Below, one piece after another: positions 20,157 through 28,553 of a stretch of DNA of 56,664 nucleotides. Position 1 is the first letter of the stretch. Each line of letters starts with the position of its first letter. The DNA is taken from assembly GCF_900113325.1 (NCBI RefSeq), contig NZ_FOOY01000012.1:1-56664 (forward strand). The letters are read 5' to 3'. Both the position numbers and the translations under genes were made by a program. The notes below the pieces were generated by a model. That model had not been told where the DNA came from, searched no databases, and saw only the letters and a program-made list of their open reading frames with translations. The DNA is from Sporolactobacillus nakayamae. Its GTDB lineage: Bacteria > Bacillota > Bacilli > Bacillales > Sporolactobacillaceae.

Positions 20157-21023
20157 ATGAAGGATATTCAAGTAGTGATTATAACCGGAATGTCGGGTGC
20201 GGGGAAGACCATTGCGACCCGAATATTTGAGGACTTGGGTTACTTCTGCATTGATAACCTGCCGCCGACCTTGCTGCCTAAGTTTATTGATTTGATTGAG
20301 GACTCAGATTCAGACAAATTAAACAAACTGGCACTGGTGATGGACCTAAGGGGCAGAACGTTCTTTAATTCGCTCTTTGCCTCGCTGGACGCGTTCAGCA
20401 AATCTGAGAAAATCAAACCTAAAATCTTATTTCTCGACGCTAAGGATGAAACGCTGGTTCACCGTTATAAGGAGACGAGGCGTTCACATCCGCTGGCTCC
20501 AAAGGGCCGGCCGATCGAAGGCATTCGCGCTGAACGAAAGAAACTCGAAGAAGTTAAAGGACTCGCTCAACTCTATATAGACACAACAGATATGAAACCA
20601 AGGCAGCTGCGCGATAAGATCGTTCAGGAATTTGCCAGCGAAACGGAGACCTTCCGCGTCAATTTACTCTCCTTTGGATTTAAAAACGGACTGCCGATTG
20701 ACGCTGATCTCGTATTTGACGTGCGCTTTTTGCCCAATCCTTTTTACGTGAAGCATATGCGCGAGCGGACTGGGCTGGACGCCGATATTTCCGAATACGT
20801 GCTGAAATGGTCGGAAACGCAGCAATTTCTGAAAAAATTGATGGATCTGCTCGAATTTATGATCCCTCAATACAAACGTGAAGGTAAGGGACAGGTGGTC
20901 ATTGCGATTGGCTGTACAGGTGGCAAACACCGTTCGGTCGCTTTGACAGAATGGATCGCCAAAAAACTTTCCGGAGATTTCCCGACAACTGTGTCGCACC
21001 GGGATATTGAGAGAGGAAACTAA
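20157..21023 (+). CDS. rapZ: RapZ/YvcJ nucleotide-binding protein
   Basis: 288-residue P-loop protein. Walker A is GMSGAGKT at about residues 10-17; conserved blocks [25 protein letters not shown] and [11 protein letters not shown] follow, and the C-terminal domain ends with [12 protein letters not shown]. In E. coli RapZ binds small RNAs controlling GlmS; in B. subtilis YvcJ binds and hydrolyses nucleotides and affects competence. The ATG at 20157 is chosen by alignment, with GGGGATGG upstream; TTG at 20133 would add eight residues. First gene of the conserved rapZ-glmR-whiA-crh block, ending four bases before glmR. Confidence 0.95.
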   Translation: MKDIQVVIITGMSGAGKTIATRIFEDLGYFCIDNLPPTLLPKFIDLIEDSDSDKLNKLALVMDLRGRTFFNSLFASLDAFSKSEKIKPKILFLDAKDETLVHRYKETRRSHPLAPKGRPIEGIRAERKKLEEVKGLAQLYIDTTDMKPRQLRDKIVQEFASETETFRVNLLSFGFKNGLPIDADLVFDVRFLPNPFYVKHMRERTGLDADISEYVLKWSETQQFLKKLMDLLEFMIPQYKREGKGQVVIAIGCTGGKHRSVALTEWIAKKLSGDFPTTVSHRDIERGN

Positions 21024-21027
21024 ACGA

Positions 21028-21990
21028 ATGACAGATCGAAAAAAAATAGTCGCGATTGGCGGTGGCACAGGACTTCCGGCGGTGCTTCGGGGATTGAAGA
21101 AGTATCCGGTGGATATCACCGCAATTGTGACTGTGGCGGACGATGGCGGCAGCAGTGGGATGCTGAGAAATGAATTGCAGATCCCTCCTCCCGGTGACAT
21201 TCGTAATGTTCTTGTTTCGTTATCGGATATTGAACCTATGTTTGAGAAGCTGCTTCAGCACCGATTCAAGTCAGACAGTGGATTAAACGGTCATTCCATG
21301 GGTAATCTGCTTATTGCGGCTCTAGCGTCAATCACCGGCGATTTTGTAAAAGGTGTGCGTGAACTAAGTCGAATTCTTAATGTTCACGGTCAAGTACTTC
21401 CTGCCGCAGATCAGATGATTATGCTTGGCGCAGTTATGAGTGACGGCAGCATCATTGAGGGTGAGTCTCATATTACTGAGGTTAATAAACGCATCGAACA
21501 CGTTTTCTTAAAGCCGGCGGATATTCGCCCACTGCCGGAAAGTATCCGCGCGATTCGTGAAGCGGACATGATTACATTCGGACCGGGCAGTCTGTATACC
21601 AGTGTGATTCCGAATCTGCTGGTTCCTGAGCTTGCCAAAGAAATTGAACGGGCAAAAGCAAGAAAAGTATATGTATGCAATATCATGACGCAAAAAGGGG
21701 AAACCAACCACTTTACAGCGTCGCAACATATCGAGGCGATCCATCGTCATGTTGCGCGTCCCTTCATTGACACCATCGTTGTGAACAGTCAGCCCATTAA
21801 ACGTGATTTGTTGAAACGCTATGCTGCCGAGGAATCAGAACCAGTACGAATTGACTGGGAACGGCTGAATGATTTAGGGGTCGATGTGATTCACGGGCCG
21901 CTGATTAAGACAACTAGAGGCATGGTTCGCCATGATGAAGCGGTTGTCGGTCGTATGCTGTTGTCTTTATTTACTCAGAAAAAAGTGTAA
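21028..21990 (+). CDS. glmR: GlmR/YvcK, regulator of carbon use and cell-wall precursor supply
   Basis: 320-residue protein of the YvcK/CofD-like family. The N-terminal [17 protein letters not shown] binds nucleotide-sugar, followed by [13 protein letters not shown] and [10 protein letters not shown]. YvcK binds UDP-GlcNAc and stimulates GlmS in B. subtilis; it is needed for growth on gluconeogenic carbon. The ATG at 21028 follows GAGAGGAA within the end of rapZ. whiA begins 17 bases after its stop, so the four genes look like one operon. Confidence 0.95.
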   Translation: MTDRKKIVAIGGGTGLPAVLRGLKKYPVDITAIVTVADDGGSSGMLRNELQIPPPGDIRNVLVSLSDIEPMFEKLLQHRFKSDSGLNGHSMGNLLIAALASITGDFVKGVRELSRILNVHGQVLPAADQMIMLGAVMSDGSIIEGESHITEVNKRIEHVFLKPADIRPLPESIRAIREADMITFGPGSLYTSVIPNLLVPELAKEIERAKARKVYVCNIMTQKGETNHFTASQHIEAIHRHVARPFIDTIVVNSQPIKRDLLKRYAAEESEPVRIDWERLNDLGVDVIHGPLIKTTRGMVRHDEAVVGRMLLSLFTQKKV

Positions 21991-22007
21991 GGTTTGGAGG
22001 ATTTTCC

Positions 22008-22940
22008 ATGTCATTTGCCGCTGAAACAAAAAAGGAATTAACCATGCTTGAGGTGGATGACTGCTGCGCGCGTGCCGAGTTGGCTGCGTTGACGCGGATG
22101 AATGGTTTCATCTCAATTCGCAACAAACGGATTGAACTGGATATTGCGACAGAGAACGCGGCGATTTCTCGCCGCATTTTTCGACTGATTAAACAGGTCT
22201 ATCACTATCAGATTGAGATTTTGGTTCGCAGAAAGATGCGGCTGAAGAAGAATAATGTCTACATTGTTCGATTAAAAGACACCGCGCGGCCGTTCCTTGA
22301 AGATCTGAAAATAATTGATGATAACGGGCAATTCACCCGAGAAATAGCGACGAGTCTTATTGAAAAGGACTGCTGCAAGCGTTCCTATCTGCGCGGATCG
22401 TTTCTAGCAGGGGGATCGCTGAATCACCCGGAATCGTCCTATCACTTAGAAATTTTTTCGAATTATGAAGAACATACGTATTCTTTGGCTAAACTGATGA
22501 ATACGTTCAATCTTAATGTTAAAATCTTGCCGAGAAAGAACGGGTACATCATCTATATGAAGGAAGGCGAAAAGATCACCGATTTTCTAAGCATCATCGG
22601 CGCGAACAAGGCCTTGTTTTATTTTGAGGATATCCGTATTGTCAAAGATATGCGCAACTCGGTGAACCGTCTGGTGAACTGTGAGACAGCCAATCTCAAC
22701 AAAACAGTCTCCGCGGCAATGAGGCAGATGGAGAACATCCGACTTATTGAAAAAACGATTGGGTTGGAAGAACTGCCCAATAAATTGCGTGAAATCGCTG
22801 AGATTCGTTTGAAGAATCCGGACATTACCTTGAAGGAACTTGGTGAGCTGGTGAACGGTGAGCCGATCAGCAAGTCCGGGATCAATCACCGCTTCCGAAA
22901 AATTGACGCGATCGCCAATCAGATCCGGCAAGGCCAATAA
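22008..22940 (+). CDS. whiA: DNA-binding protein WhiA
   Basis: 310-residue protein with an N-terminal LAGLIDADG-like fold without nuclease function (about 1-200, including [21 protein letters not shown]) and a C-terminal helix-turn-helix (about 220-305, [20 protein letters not shown]). WhiA is a sporulation regulator in Streptomyces and affects division and chromosome segregation in Bacillus. The start follows TTGGAGGATTTTCC. Length and position match B. subtilis. Confidence 0.96.
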   Translation: MSFAAETKKELTMLEVDDCCARAELAALTRMNGFISIRNKRIELDIATENAAISRRIFRLIKQVYHYQIEILVRRKMRLKKNNVYIVRLKDTARPFLEDLKIIDDNGQFTREIATSLIEKDCCKRSYLRGSFLAGGSLNHPESSYHLEIFSNYEEHTYSLAKLMNTFNLNVKILPRKNGYIIYMKEGEKITDFLSIIGANKALFYFEDIRIVKDMRNSVNRLVNCETANLNKTVSAAMRQMENIRLIEKTIGLEELPNKLREIAEIRLKNPDITLKELGELVNGEPISKSGINHRFRKIDAIANQIRQGQ

Positions 22941-22982
22941 CTTGCAGCGCCGTCATTCTCTTGAAAGGAGGCAATTACTGAA

Positions 22983-23252
22983 TTGCTGACTAAAGAAGTG
23001 ACTATTGGTTTAGAGGAAGGGCTCCAGGCGCGTTCAGCGGCATTGTTTGTGCAGAACGCAAATGAGTTTCGATCGAACCTTACACTGGTCAAAGACGGAC
23101 ATGTGGCAAGCATGAAAAGCATTATGGGCGTGATGTGCTGTGCGCTCGCCTGTGGTGAACACATTCTCTTTACTGCTGAGGGTGAGGATGAACGCGCGGC
23201 ACTTGAAACACTCACTGATTTTATTGAACAAAAGCATTGTGAATTAAAATGA
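22983..23252 (+). CDS. crh: HPr-like catabolite repression protein Crh
   Basis: 89-residue HPr homologue. The sugar-PTS histidine is replaced by glutamine: LQAR, Q15, where HPr has HAR. It therefore cannot carry PTS phosphate. Ser46 is kept in MKSIMG, the site HprK phosphorylates so that Crh-Ser46-P can act as CcpA corepressor. This substitution is diagnostic for Crh, and the place after whiA is the same as in B. subtilis. The start is TTG at 22983, preceded by GAAAGGAGG eleven bases away. Two cysteines (CCALAC, about 51-56) are unusual. Confidence 0.95.
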   Translation: MLTKEVTIGLEEGLQARSAALFVQNANEFRSNLTLVKDGHVASMKSIMGVMCCALACGEHILFTAEGEDERAALETLTDFIEQKHCELK

Positions 23253-23269
23253 TAACGCTTACTCAGATA

Positions 23270-23312
23270 AGCAAAAAAAATGTCGGACACATTGTCCAAC
23301 ATTTTTTTTGCT
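23270..23312. terminator. bidirectional terminator between crh and clpP
   Basis: AAAAAAAATGTCGGACA/TGTCCAACATTTTTTTT is a near-perfect stem flanked by A and T tracts on both sides. It serves crh on the plus strand and clpP on the minus strand. Confidence 0.85.
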
Positions 23313-23896
23313 TATTTCGCTGCGACCATAATCTCGTCAATCAAACCATATTTTTTGGCTTCTTCGGCGGACATAAAGTTGTCACGATCCGTGTCACGGG
23401 CGATGACCTCATAGGGCTGTCCGGTTCTTTCAGCATAGATGTGGTTTAATTTTTCGCGAATGGAGATGATGCGTTTTGCGTGAATTTCCATATCCGATGC
23501 CTGACCTTGCATGCCGCCAAGCGGTTGATGAATCATAATTTCACTGTTTGGAAGTGCGTAACGCTTACCGATTTCACCGGCGGTCAGAAGGAAGCTGCCC
23601 ATCGAAGCGGCCATACCGATGCAGATCGTCGAAACTTTCGGTTTGATGAATTGCATCGTATCAAAAATGGCCATTCCCGCTGTAATTGATCCACCGGGAC
23701 TATTAATATAAAGCGAAATATCTTTTTCCGAATCTTCGGCTGCCAAGAAAAGCAGCTGAGCGACAACGGCATTAGCAACATTATCGTCAATCGCTGTTCC
23801 AAGCATAATGATGCGGTCTTTCAATAAGCGTGAGTAGATGTCGTACGCGCGTTCACCGCGGTTTGTCTGCTCAATGACTGTAGGTATTAAAGGCAT
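23312..23896 (-). CDS. clpP: ATP-dependent Clp protease proteolytic subunit
   Basis: 194-residue serine peptidase that forms the double-ring chamber fed by ClpC, ClpX or ClpE. The catalytic triad is S98 (GMAASMGS), H123 (MIHQPLGG) and D172 (DTDRDNF), the same positions as in B. subtilis. The start at 23896 is chosen because AAAGGGGG lies eight bases upstream; an in-frame ATG seven codons earlier overlaps that binding site. Runs opposite to crh and converges with it. Expression is probably heat- and stress-inducible through CtsR. Confidence 0.97.
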   Translation of the reverse strand: MPLIPTVIEQTNRGERAYDIYSRLLKDRIIMLGTAIDDNVANAVVAQLLFLAAEDSEKDISLYINSPGGSITAGMAIFDTMQFIKPKVSTICIGMAASMGSFLLTAGEIGKRYALPNSEIMIHQPLGGMQGQASDMEIHAKRIISIREKLNHIYAERTGQPYEVIARDTDRDNFMSAEEAKKYGLIDEIMVAAK

Positions 23897-23949
23897 TGAA
23901 CGAACCCCCTTTTCCATTGAAAAAAGTTATTTTTCCCTTAACCACATTC

Positions 23950-23979
23950 ATCATACATTAAAGGTCAATATAGGTCAAA
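23950..23979 (-). promoter_or_regulatory. clpP promoter overlapped by a CtsR heptad operator
   Basis: On the minus strand TTGACC (23973-23978) and TATGAT (23950-23955) are 17 bases apart. On the plus strand 23963-23979 reads GGTCAATATAGGTCAAA, a direct repeat of the CtsR heptad (A/G)GTCAAA with the standard 3-base spacing and one base off. The operator covers the -35 box, as expected for repression. Confidence 0.8.
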
Positions 23980-23997
23980 TTTAAAGGACAAAAAAGA

Positions 23998-24022
23998 AAG
24001 ACCAGCCCGGATGGCTGATCCA
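23998..24022 (-). terminator. intrinsic terminator after tRNA-Arg
   Basis: On the minus strand GATCAGCC/GGCTGGTC (one G-T pair) with loop ATCCG, then TTTCTTTTTT. Confidence 0.65.
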
Positions 24023-24036
24023 CAACTTACTTATTA

Positions 24037-24109
24037 TGCGCTCGAAGGGAGTCGAACCCCCGACACATGGTACCGGAAACCATTGCTCTATCCACTGAGC
24101 TACGAGCGC
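24037..24109 (-). tRNA. tRNA-Arg (anticodon CCG)
   Basis: A complete 73-base cloverleaf. The acceptor stem is GCGCTCG/CGAGCGC with discriminator A. The D arm is GCTC/GAGC, the anticodon stem ATGGT/ACCAT with loop TTCCGGT (anticodon CCG, reading CGG), and the T loop TTCGACT. The 3' CCA is not encoded (ATA follows the acceptor stem). It is a stand-alone gene with its own promoter and terminator. Confidence 0.95.
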
Positions 24110-24133
24110 GCGATGCTTTGCTGACATCTGTCT

Positions 24134-24162
24134 ATTCTAAGTGATTTGTCCCACTTTTGCAA
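24134..24162 (-). promoter_or_regulatory. tRNA-Arg promoter
   Basis: On the minus strand TTGCAA (24157-24162) and TAGAAT (24134-24139) are 17 bases apart, 25 bases before the tRNA. Confidence 0.65.
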
Positions 24163-24170
24163 GCATTATT

Positions 24171-24186
24171 AGAAAACTTGGCTTTG
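24171..24186 (+). repeat. fragment of repeat family 2
   Basis: TTAGAAAACTTGGCTT matches the first 16 bases of the family 2 repeat, then the similarity stops. Confidence 0.5.
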
Positions 24187-24256
24187 AAATCCGCCCAAAT
24201 TTAGGCTGTGTGACTAAAATTAGGTATTCTCATTAGTGCAATAGGTCGCGAGGACT

Positions 24257-24265
24257 CATAGGTTA
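24257..24265 (+). promoter_or_regulatory. possible sigma-K -10 element of the coat gene
   Basis: CATAGGTTA fits the mother-cell sigma-K -10 consensus CATANNNTA and lies 35 bases before the coat protein start. The -35 region is not convincing. Confidence 0.35.
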
Positions 24266-24300
24266 TCAGTGTACTTTAATTGACGAGGAGGAGCAAAACT

Positions 24301-24825
24301 ATGGAGGTTTCACCTTATTCAAACAATCCTATTCCGGTTAATCCTGGAAATATGGGCAATGTCGGCAATGTGGGTAACGTGAGCAATGTCGGCAATATGG
24401 GCAACGTGGGTGCAATTAGCCCGATGCCAAGTCCGAAACCACAATTCAAACCGGAATACCAGCCTGCTTTCAAATGTCCGAGCACAAAAGCAATGGGGCC
24501 AGGCAAAGGAAAAGGAAAAGGCGCCATGCCAACACCATACGGCCCTCAGACCGGAGCCGGTGCGGCTGCAGGCAAGACAACTGAAAATACGCTTCATTGT
24601 CCGCCGACACAAGGCGGGACGGTTTATGATCCGCAAACGGTCAACGTTCAGCACATTTATAAGCCAGTCATTGTGAAACATATTCATCAACTGCATACGA
24701 TCAGAAAAACTCATTACATCTATGAACATCAGCACTACTATCCGCATACGTTGTCTGAGACGTGTGATGAATCGCATTATAACGTACAATGCGGCAAACC
24801 GTGCTTTCCAAAGCCGCACTGCTGA
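24301..24825 (+). CDS. spore coat protein, CotD-like
   Basis: 174-residue coat-type protein. The N-terminal part repeats NVGN/NMGN (about residues 16-37). A low-complexity GKGKGKG-containing middle follows. The C-terminal half is rich in His, Tyr and Cys (VQHIYKPVIVKHIHQ, YEHQHYYPHTLSE, ending CGKPCFPKPHC), as in CotD-family coat proteins of Bacillus. No signal peptide, as expected for a mother-cell coat protein. The start at 24301 follows GAGGAGGAG; an upstream in-frame start would overlap that site. Evidence that the organism sporulates. Confidence 0.8.
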   Translation: MEVSPYSNNPIPVNPGNMGNVGNVGNVSNVGNMGNVGAISPMPSPKPQFKPEYQPAFKCPSTKAMGPGKGKGKGAMPTPYGPQTGAGAAAGKTTENTLHCPPTQGGTVYDPQTVNVQHIYKPVIVKHIHQLHTIRKTHYIYEHQHYYPHTLSETCDESHYNVQCGKPCFPKPHC

Positions 24826-24866
24826 TCTGACTAAACAGTCGAGCTGCATCATGAATGTAATACCGA

Positions 24867-24902
24867 GAGCCCTTTGTTTAAAAAACAAAGGCTCTTTTTT
24901 CG
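24867..24902 (+). terminator. intrinsic terminator after the cotD-like gene
   Basis: GAGCCCTTTGTT/AACAAAGGCTC hairpin (one bulge) followed by TTTTTT. Confidence 0.75.
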
Positions 24903-25140
24903 CTTTTAACCGGAAAAGAATCAGCGACTTTGCGCTGAAGTTCAGACCGTGTTAAGGGCTTGGCTTAACCCAATAGACACTAACTGTAACAATTTTTTGC
25001 CAAATAATTTACAAATTAACGTTCATCATTCATTTGTGTTCTACCGGAACACCATGTAATATAGTACTTGGTGGCACGGCTGCGCCTGCATTTATCGCTG
25101 CGCATCAAATATATTGTCTGCTGAAGGAAGTGATCGTTCA

Positions 25141-25269
25141 ATGAGTTCTGACGGTTCGAGTCAAAAACCGGATCCCAGTCATTGGCAAGGGGAAGTTTAT
25201 ATGGCATCAAACGCTCTTGGACGATTAAACTCCCTTCAGAGAGCGTATATCTGTGTAGGCTTCCTCTGA
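25141..25269 (+). CDS. possible 42-residue leader peptide upstream of corA
   Basis: ATG at 25141 opens a 42-codon frame (MSSDGSSQKPDPSHW at its start, CVGFL at its end) that stops at 25267-25269, 18 bases before corA. GAAGGAAGTG lies about nine bases upstream as a binding site. The protein has no recognised family and no membrane segment. Its last codons (TTC CTC TGA) form the 5' arm of a hairpin that hides the corA ribosome binding site, so a ribosome finishing this frame would open that site. Coding status is inference; an internal ATG at 25201 is an alternative start. Confidence 0.4.
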   Translation: MSSDGSSQKPDPSHWQGEVYMASNALGRLNSLQRAYICVGFL

Positions 25270-25282
25270 ATTAAGAGGAGGT
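25260..25282 (+). promoter_or_regulatory. hairpin sequestering the corA ribosome binding site
   Basis: CTTCCTCT at 25260-25267 pairs with AGAGGAGG at 25274-25281 (eight pairs, one G-T) around a six-base loop GAATTA. The 3' arm is the whole Shine-Dalgarno sequence of corA. Confidence 0.6.
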
Positions 25283-25287
25283 GCACC

Positions 25288-26229
25288 ATGATTGACATTT
25301 ACTTAACGGATGAACAAGATCGTTTGGTTAAAAAAGATGAATTGGCAAAGGGGTGCTGGATTAATCTGACAAGGCCTTCTGAATTTGAAGTTCAGAAAGT
25401 CGTTGAAGGAACCGGCATCCCATCAGACTTTATTCGCGATTCGTTGGATGACGACGAACGCTCCCGTATCGAAAAAGAAGACGATTCGGTGCTCATTATC
25501 GTCGATTTTCCTGTGCTCGTACAAGATGAATCCGATTCTGCGCCGTATGATACTATCCCGCTTGGTATTATTGTCACACCTTTTTATTTCGTGACTGTAT
25601 GCTTGCAGAGCAATCCGATTATCGATGATTTCATCAATAATAGAATTCGCAACTTTTTCACCTATAAGAAAACAAGGTTTACATTGCAACTTCTTTATGC
25701 GATTGCCCGCTATTATCTCAGATACTTAAAAACAATAGATCGTAGAACTTCATTGATTGAGCGCGAGCTGCATGAATCGATGCGGAATGAAGAGCTTTTT
25801 AATTTGCTGAGTCTCGAGAAGACATTAGTTTATTTCACGACATCATTGAAATCAAATAATATTGTTATAGAAAAAATGACTAAACAGCGCTTCCTGCGCA
25901 TGTACGAGGACGATCAAGACTTGCTTGAGGATGTCATTATCGAAATTAAGCAGGCGATTGAAATGTCGGAAGTGCACAGCAATATCTTAAGTGGCATGAT
26001 GGACGCGTATGCTTCCGTAATTTCAAATAATGTGAACTTGGTCATGAAATTTTTGACTACGGTCACGATCGTGCTCTCCATTCCAACCATGGTGGCGAGC
26101 TTCTGGGGGATGAATGTAGGCTCAATTCCCTGGGAACACGCGCCGCACGCATTTTGGATTCCGATCAGCATCGCGATCGGGTTGGCCGGAATTACGGCAC
26201 TGTTCTTCTGGAAAAAGAAATATTTTTGA
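25288..26229 (+). CDS. corA: CorA-family magnesium/cobalt transporter
   Basis: 313-residue channel. A large cytoplasmic domain with a long helix (about 1-245) is followed by two C-terminal membrane segments (about 252-275 and 288-308). The signature GMN is present in SFWGMNVGSIP at the end of the first membrane segment. Basic residues close the chain (FWKKKYF). CorA forms pentamers that let Mg2+ enter down the membrane potential. The binding site AGAGGAGG is six bases from the ATG and lies in a hairpin, which suggests translational control. Confidence 0.93.
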   Translation: MIDIYLTDEQDRLVKKDELAKGCWINLTRPSEFEVQKVVEGTGIPSDFIRDSLDDDERSRIEKEDDSVLIIVDFPVLVQDESDSAPYDTIPLGIIVTPFYFVTVCLQSNPIIDDFINNRIRNFFTYKKTRFTLQLLYAIARYYLRYLKTIDRRTSLIERELHESMRNEELFNLLSLEKTLVYFTTSLKSNNIVIEKMTKQRFLRMYEDDQDLLEDVIIEIKQAIEMSEVHSNILSGMMDAYASVISNNVNLVMKFLTTVTIVLSIPTMVASFWGMNVGSIPWEHAPHAFWIPISIAIGLAGITALFFWKKKYF

Positions 26230-26242
26230 TAAGGAAAGAATA

Positions 26243-26284
26243 AAAGGTACGGTGAGTGCAATCTACTCATCGGTGCCTTTTTTT
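26243..26284 (+). terminator. intrinsic terminator after corA
   Basis: Long stem AAAGGTAC...GTGAGT with ACTCAT...GGTGCCTTT, ending in seven T residues. Confidence 0.75.
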
Positions 26285-26341
26285 ATTGCATCATTGGTTC
26301 GAGAACTTATTTTGATTTATAAGCATGTGAACACATTTTCT

Positions 26342-26400
26342 CACACTGATAAGAAAGTATAAAAAAATTAAAGATTCAAGGAAACGAGTGTTTAAGTGCA
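26342..26400 (-). repeat. truncated inverted copy of repeat family 2
   Basis: On the minus strand this matches the second half of the family 2 copy at 47750-47801 (ACTCGTTTCCTTGAATC, then ATCAGTGT-type end). The TAGAAAACTTGG half is missing; the truncated edge abuts repeat family 1 copy B. Confidence 0.65.
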
Positions 26401-26406
26401 ACTAAG

Positions 26407-26870
26407 TGTTTGCCTTGCTGGTACGACGATAAGGTCATAAGATTCGGTTGGGCTGGGCGGTCAGGTAAGCGCCCAATCTGAGAAATAAACTGAAAAATTC
26501 CGCTTAATTAGAAAATTAATGAAAAAGTTGCTTAAATAGACGGAGAAATTCCGCTTATCGAATCGAAAAACGCAAAAATGGAGAGTTTTTCTGTGCATAA
26601 GCGGAAAAATTACCCTTATTTACCTGTGAAACAAGCGTCAGGATGCATATAACCGGAAAATCTCCGCTTATTTTATTCCGGCCGTGTTACTTAATTAAGA
26701 ATCCAAATGATTTATGAAATAGAAATGTCTGTTCAAGCCAAGGGTGATGATTCAAAACGGTATTTGGAGCAAAGGAGCTTTCGCTAAGCACGCATATGGC
26801 CTGTATGCAACGCGAAAGCCACCGCATCCTGCGGAAGTAAGAACCGGACGCTCTTTGCCCGGTTTTTCTA
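26407..26870 (+). repeat. dispersed intergenic repeat family 1, copy B (uninterrupted)
   Basis: Starts around TGTTTGCCTTGCTGGTACGA and matches 47401 onward through CGCCCAATCTGAGAAATA, the CCGCTTAT blocks, and the distal ATGTCTGTTCAAGCC. It ends with GCTTTCGC/GCGAAAGC and CCGG...CCCGGTTTTTCT, which looks like a terminator. Here ATGATTTAT runs directly into GAAATAGAAATG, the junction that is split by 260 bases in copy C. It fills the 700-base corA-sigL gap, in which no gene is seen. Confidence 0.85.
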
Positions 26871-26970
26871 TAATGGTACTAAATAGGATAAAATTCGACA
26901 AAAAACATTATTGAAAGCGTAGTCATTTTATGGACCTATTGCTATAATAATAAGAAAGGGGGTGAGCGAG

Positions 26971-28275
26971 ATGGGGTTAGCACTAGTTCAAAGTCAATCG
27001 TTGAAATTGAAAATGGCACCGGCCTTATATCAGTCTGTGACGGTACTCCAATGTAATAATGAGGAGCTTTCGCGACTCCTCCACGAAAAGGCGATGGAAA
27101 ATCCGCTGCTACGTGTTGAGGATCGCGATTATCACCGCGATTATTCCTCAATGAGAGGAGAAGGCAAATATACGTCGGATGTAATCGAAGAGACGGCAGC
27201 AGATATGGTTGATTTTCGTGAACTGCTGCACCGCGATCTTCATCAGACGCGTCTTGATCGGATATGCTTGGAAGCGGCGGATCTGCTGATTGATTCACTG
27301 AATGACAATGGGTTCCTTGATGAGGAACCGAACACGATTCTGGATCGACTTGGCAAGCTCGAAGCAGATCCGGATCAGGCACTAGCCGTTGTTCAGTCAT
27401 TGGAGCCTGCCGGTGTCGGTGCGCGCTCGCTCATCGAATGTTTATGTTTGCAATTGCAGCGTTCGGAACTCCGCTGCCCACTGGCGGAGACGATTCTGAC
27501 TGATTATCGCGACTGTTTTATGACCGGAGACTGGGCAGAACTGGCTTCCTCGTTAGGAACGAACGAGGATGAGATCAATGAGGCGGTCGCGCGTATTCGC
27601 AAACTGAATCCGAATCCTGTCGCAACGATTCAGGATGAACCGCCACAATATATTGTTCCGGATGTTGTCATTTCAAAAAAGGACGGCGGACTTGTTTGTG
27701 AGCTTGAGGATCAATATCTGCCCACTATCTCCGTGAATATGGATGACTATGAACGCTACATGAAGGCCGCGGATCGTGAGACGAAGCGCTATCTGCGTGA
27801 GAAATTCGAGGAGGCGGATTGGCTACTCTCAGGCGTTTCAAGGCGAAAACAAACACTGATGAAGCTGGCACAAATGGTGATGAAGCGACAGGAAGCCTAT
27901 TTTCTAACTGGAAATCGTGAACATCTGTGCCCACTCACTATGAAGCAGGCGGCCGATCAGTTGGACGTTCATGAATCGACGATTAGTCGGGCCGTGGCAG
28001 GTAAATATGTCCAAACGAATTACGGACTCTCTCCTTTAAAAGCTTTCTTTATTCGAGCGGTTCGTGCGAAGCAAGGAACGCTCTCCGCTTTTCGAATTCA
28101 GTTCGAGATCAAACAACTAGTCGAGAATGAAGATCGCAGAAAACCGCTGTCTGACCAGATGCTTGCACAATTGCTTGCTCAGGCCGGAATGGGCTGTTCG
28201 AGAAGAGTGGTAACCAAATACCGACAAGCCTGCGGAATTGGCTCAACCATTGAACGCAGGGCTGCGTACAATTAA
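26971..28275 (+). CDS. sigL: RNA polymerase sigma-54 factor
   Basis: 434-residue sigma-54 (RpoN/SigL). The N-terminal activator-interacting region is rich in Leu and Gln (ALVQSQSLKLKMAPALYQS); the core-binding region (about 90-270) is followed by the helix-turn-helix containing LDVHESTISRAVAGKYVQT and the C-terminal RpoN box region SRRVVTKYRQ. It needs an AAA+ activator to open promoters, and no such activator lies in the window. The ATG at 26971 is chosen because a GTG nine bases upstream lies inside the AAAGGGGGTGAG binding site. TATAAT at 26943-26948 may be its -10 box. Confidence 0.93.
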   Translation: MGLALVQSQSLKLKMAPALYQSVTVLQCNNEELSRLLHEKAMENPLLRVEDRDYHRDYSSMRGEGKYTSDVIEETAADMVDFRELLHRDLHQTRLDRICLEAADLLIDSLNDNGFLDEEPNTILDRLGKLEADPDQALAVVQSLEPAGVGARSLIECLCLQLQRSELRCPLAETILTDYRDCFMTGDWAELASSLGTNEDEINEAVARIRKLNPNPVATIQDEPPQYIVPDVVISKKDGGLVCELEDQYLPTISVNMDDYERYMKAADRETKRYLREKFEEADWLLSGVSRRKQTLMKLAQMVMKRQEAYFLTGNREHLCPLTMKQAADQLDVHESTISRAVAGKYVQTNYGLSPLKAFFIRAVRAKQGTLSAFRIQFEIKQLVENEDRRKPLSDQMLAQLLAQAGMGCSRRVVTKYRQACGIGSTIERRAAYN

Positions 28276-28315
28276 CTGAACTATATGTCGGGACGATATG
28301 AGTCCCATACGGATA

Positions 28316-28350
28316 AGCGTTGTAAAAGTTAACAACGCTTTCTTTGTTTC
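28316..28350 (+). terminator. intrinsic terminator after sigL
   Basis: Perfect 8-bp stem AGCGTTGT/ACAACGCT, then TTCTTTGTTT. Confidence 0.65.
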
Positions 28351-28433
28351 CTTTTGTCGAAACAGGGTATACTTCACATGGACCAAAATCACAAGAGGGG
28401 ATTCGGAAGCGTGGAAGCCGGTCATGGAAATGT

Positions 28434-28527
28434 GACATTTTTCAAAATATGCAGATTCTTCAAAATCGATAAACCGCATTATATCAACACTTTTCATAAT
28501 GTGACAAATCTGCGTCATTAAAATGTC
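28434..28527. other. three nested inverted repeats upstream of the cggR promoter
   Basis: GACATTTT 28434-28441 pairs with AAAATGTC 28520-28527; GCAGATT 28451-28457 with AATCTGC 28507-28513; CATTAT 28477-28482 with ATAATG 28496-28501. All are perfect, correctly nested and separated by internal loops, so the 94 bases can fold into one long interrupted hairpin. It ends 26 bases before the cggR -35 box. Which strand is transcribed is unknown. Confidence 0.5.
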
Positions 28528-28553
28528 CATACAAAACATTTACATGATTATGC

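Noticed and set aside
24319-24888. 189-codon open frame antisense to the cotD-like gene
   Set aside because: The plus-strand gene has a strong ribosome binding site and coat-protein composition; the antisense frame has neither.
25040-25287. M-box magnesium riboswitch before corA
   Set aside because: None of the conserved M-box blocks could be found; only the short frame and the Shine-Dalgarno hairpin are supported.
28411-28518. 35-codon GTG frame between sigL and cggR
   Set aside because: The ribosome binding site is distant and the frame overlaps the nested inverted repeats; composition does not suggest a protein.
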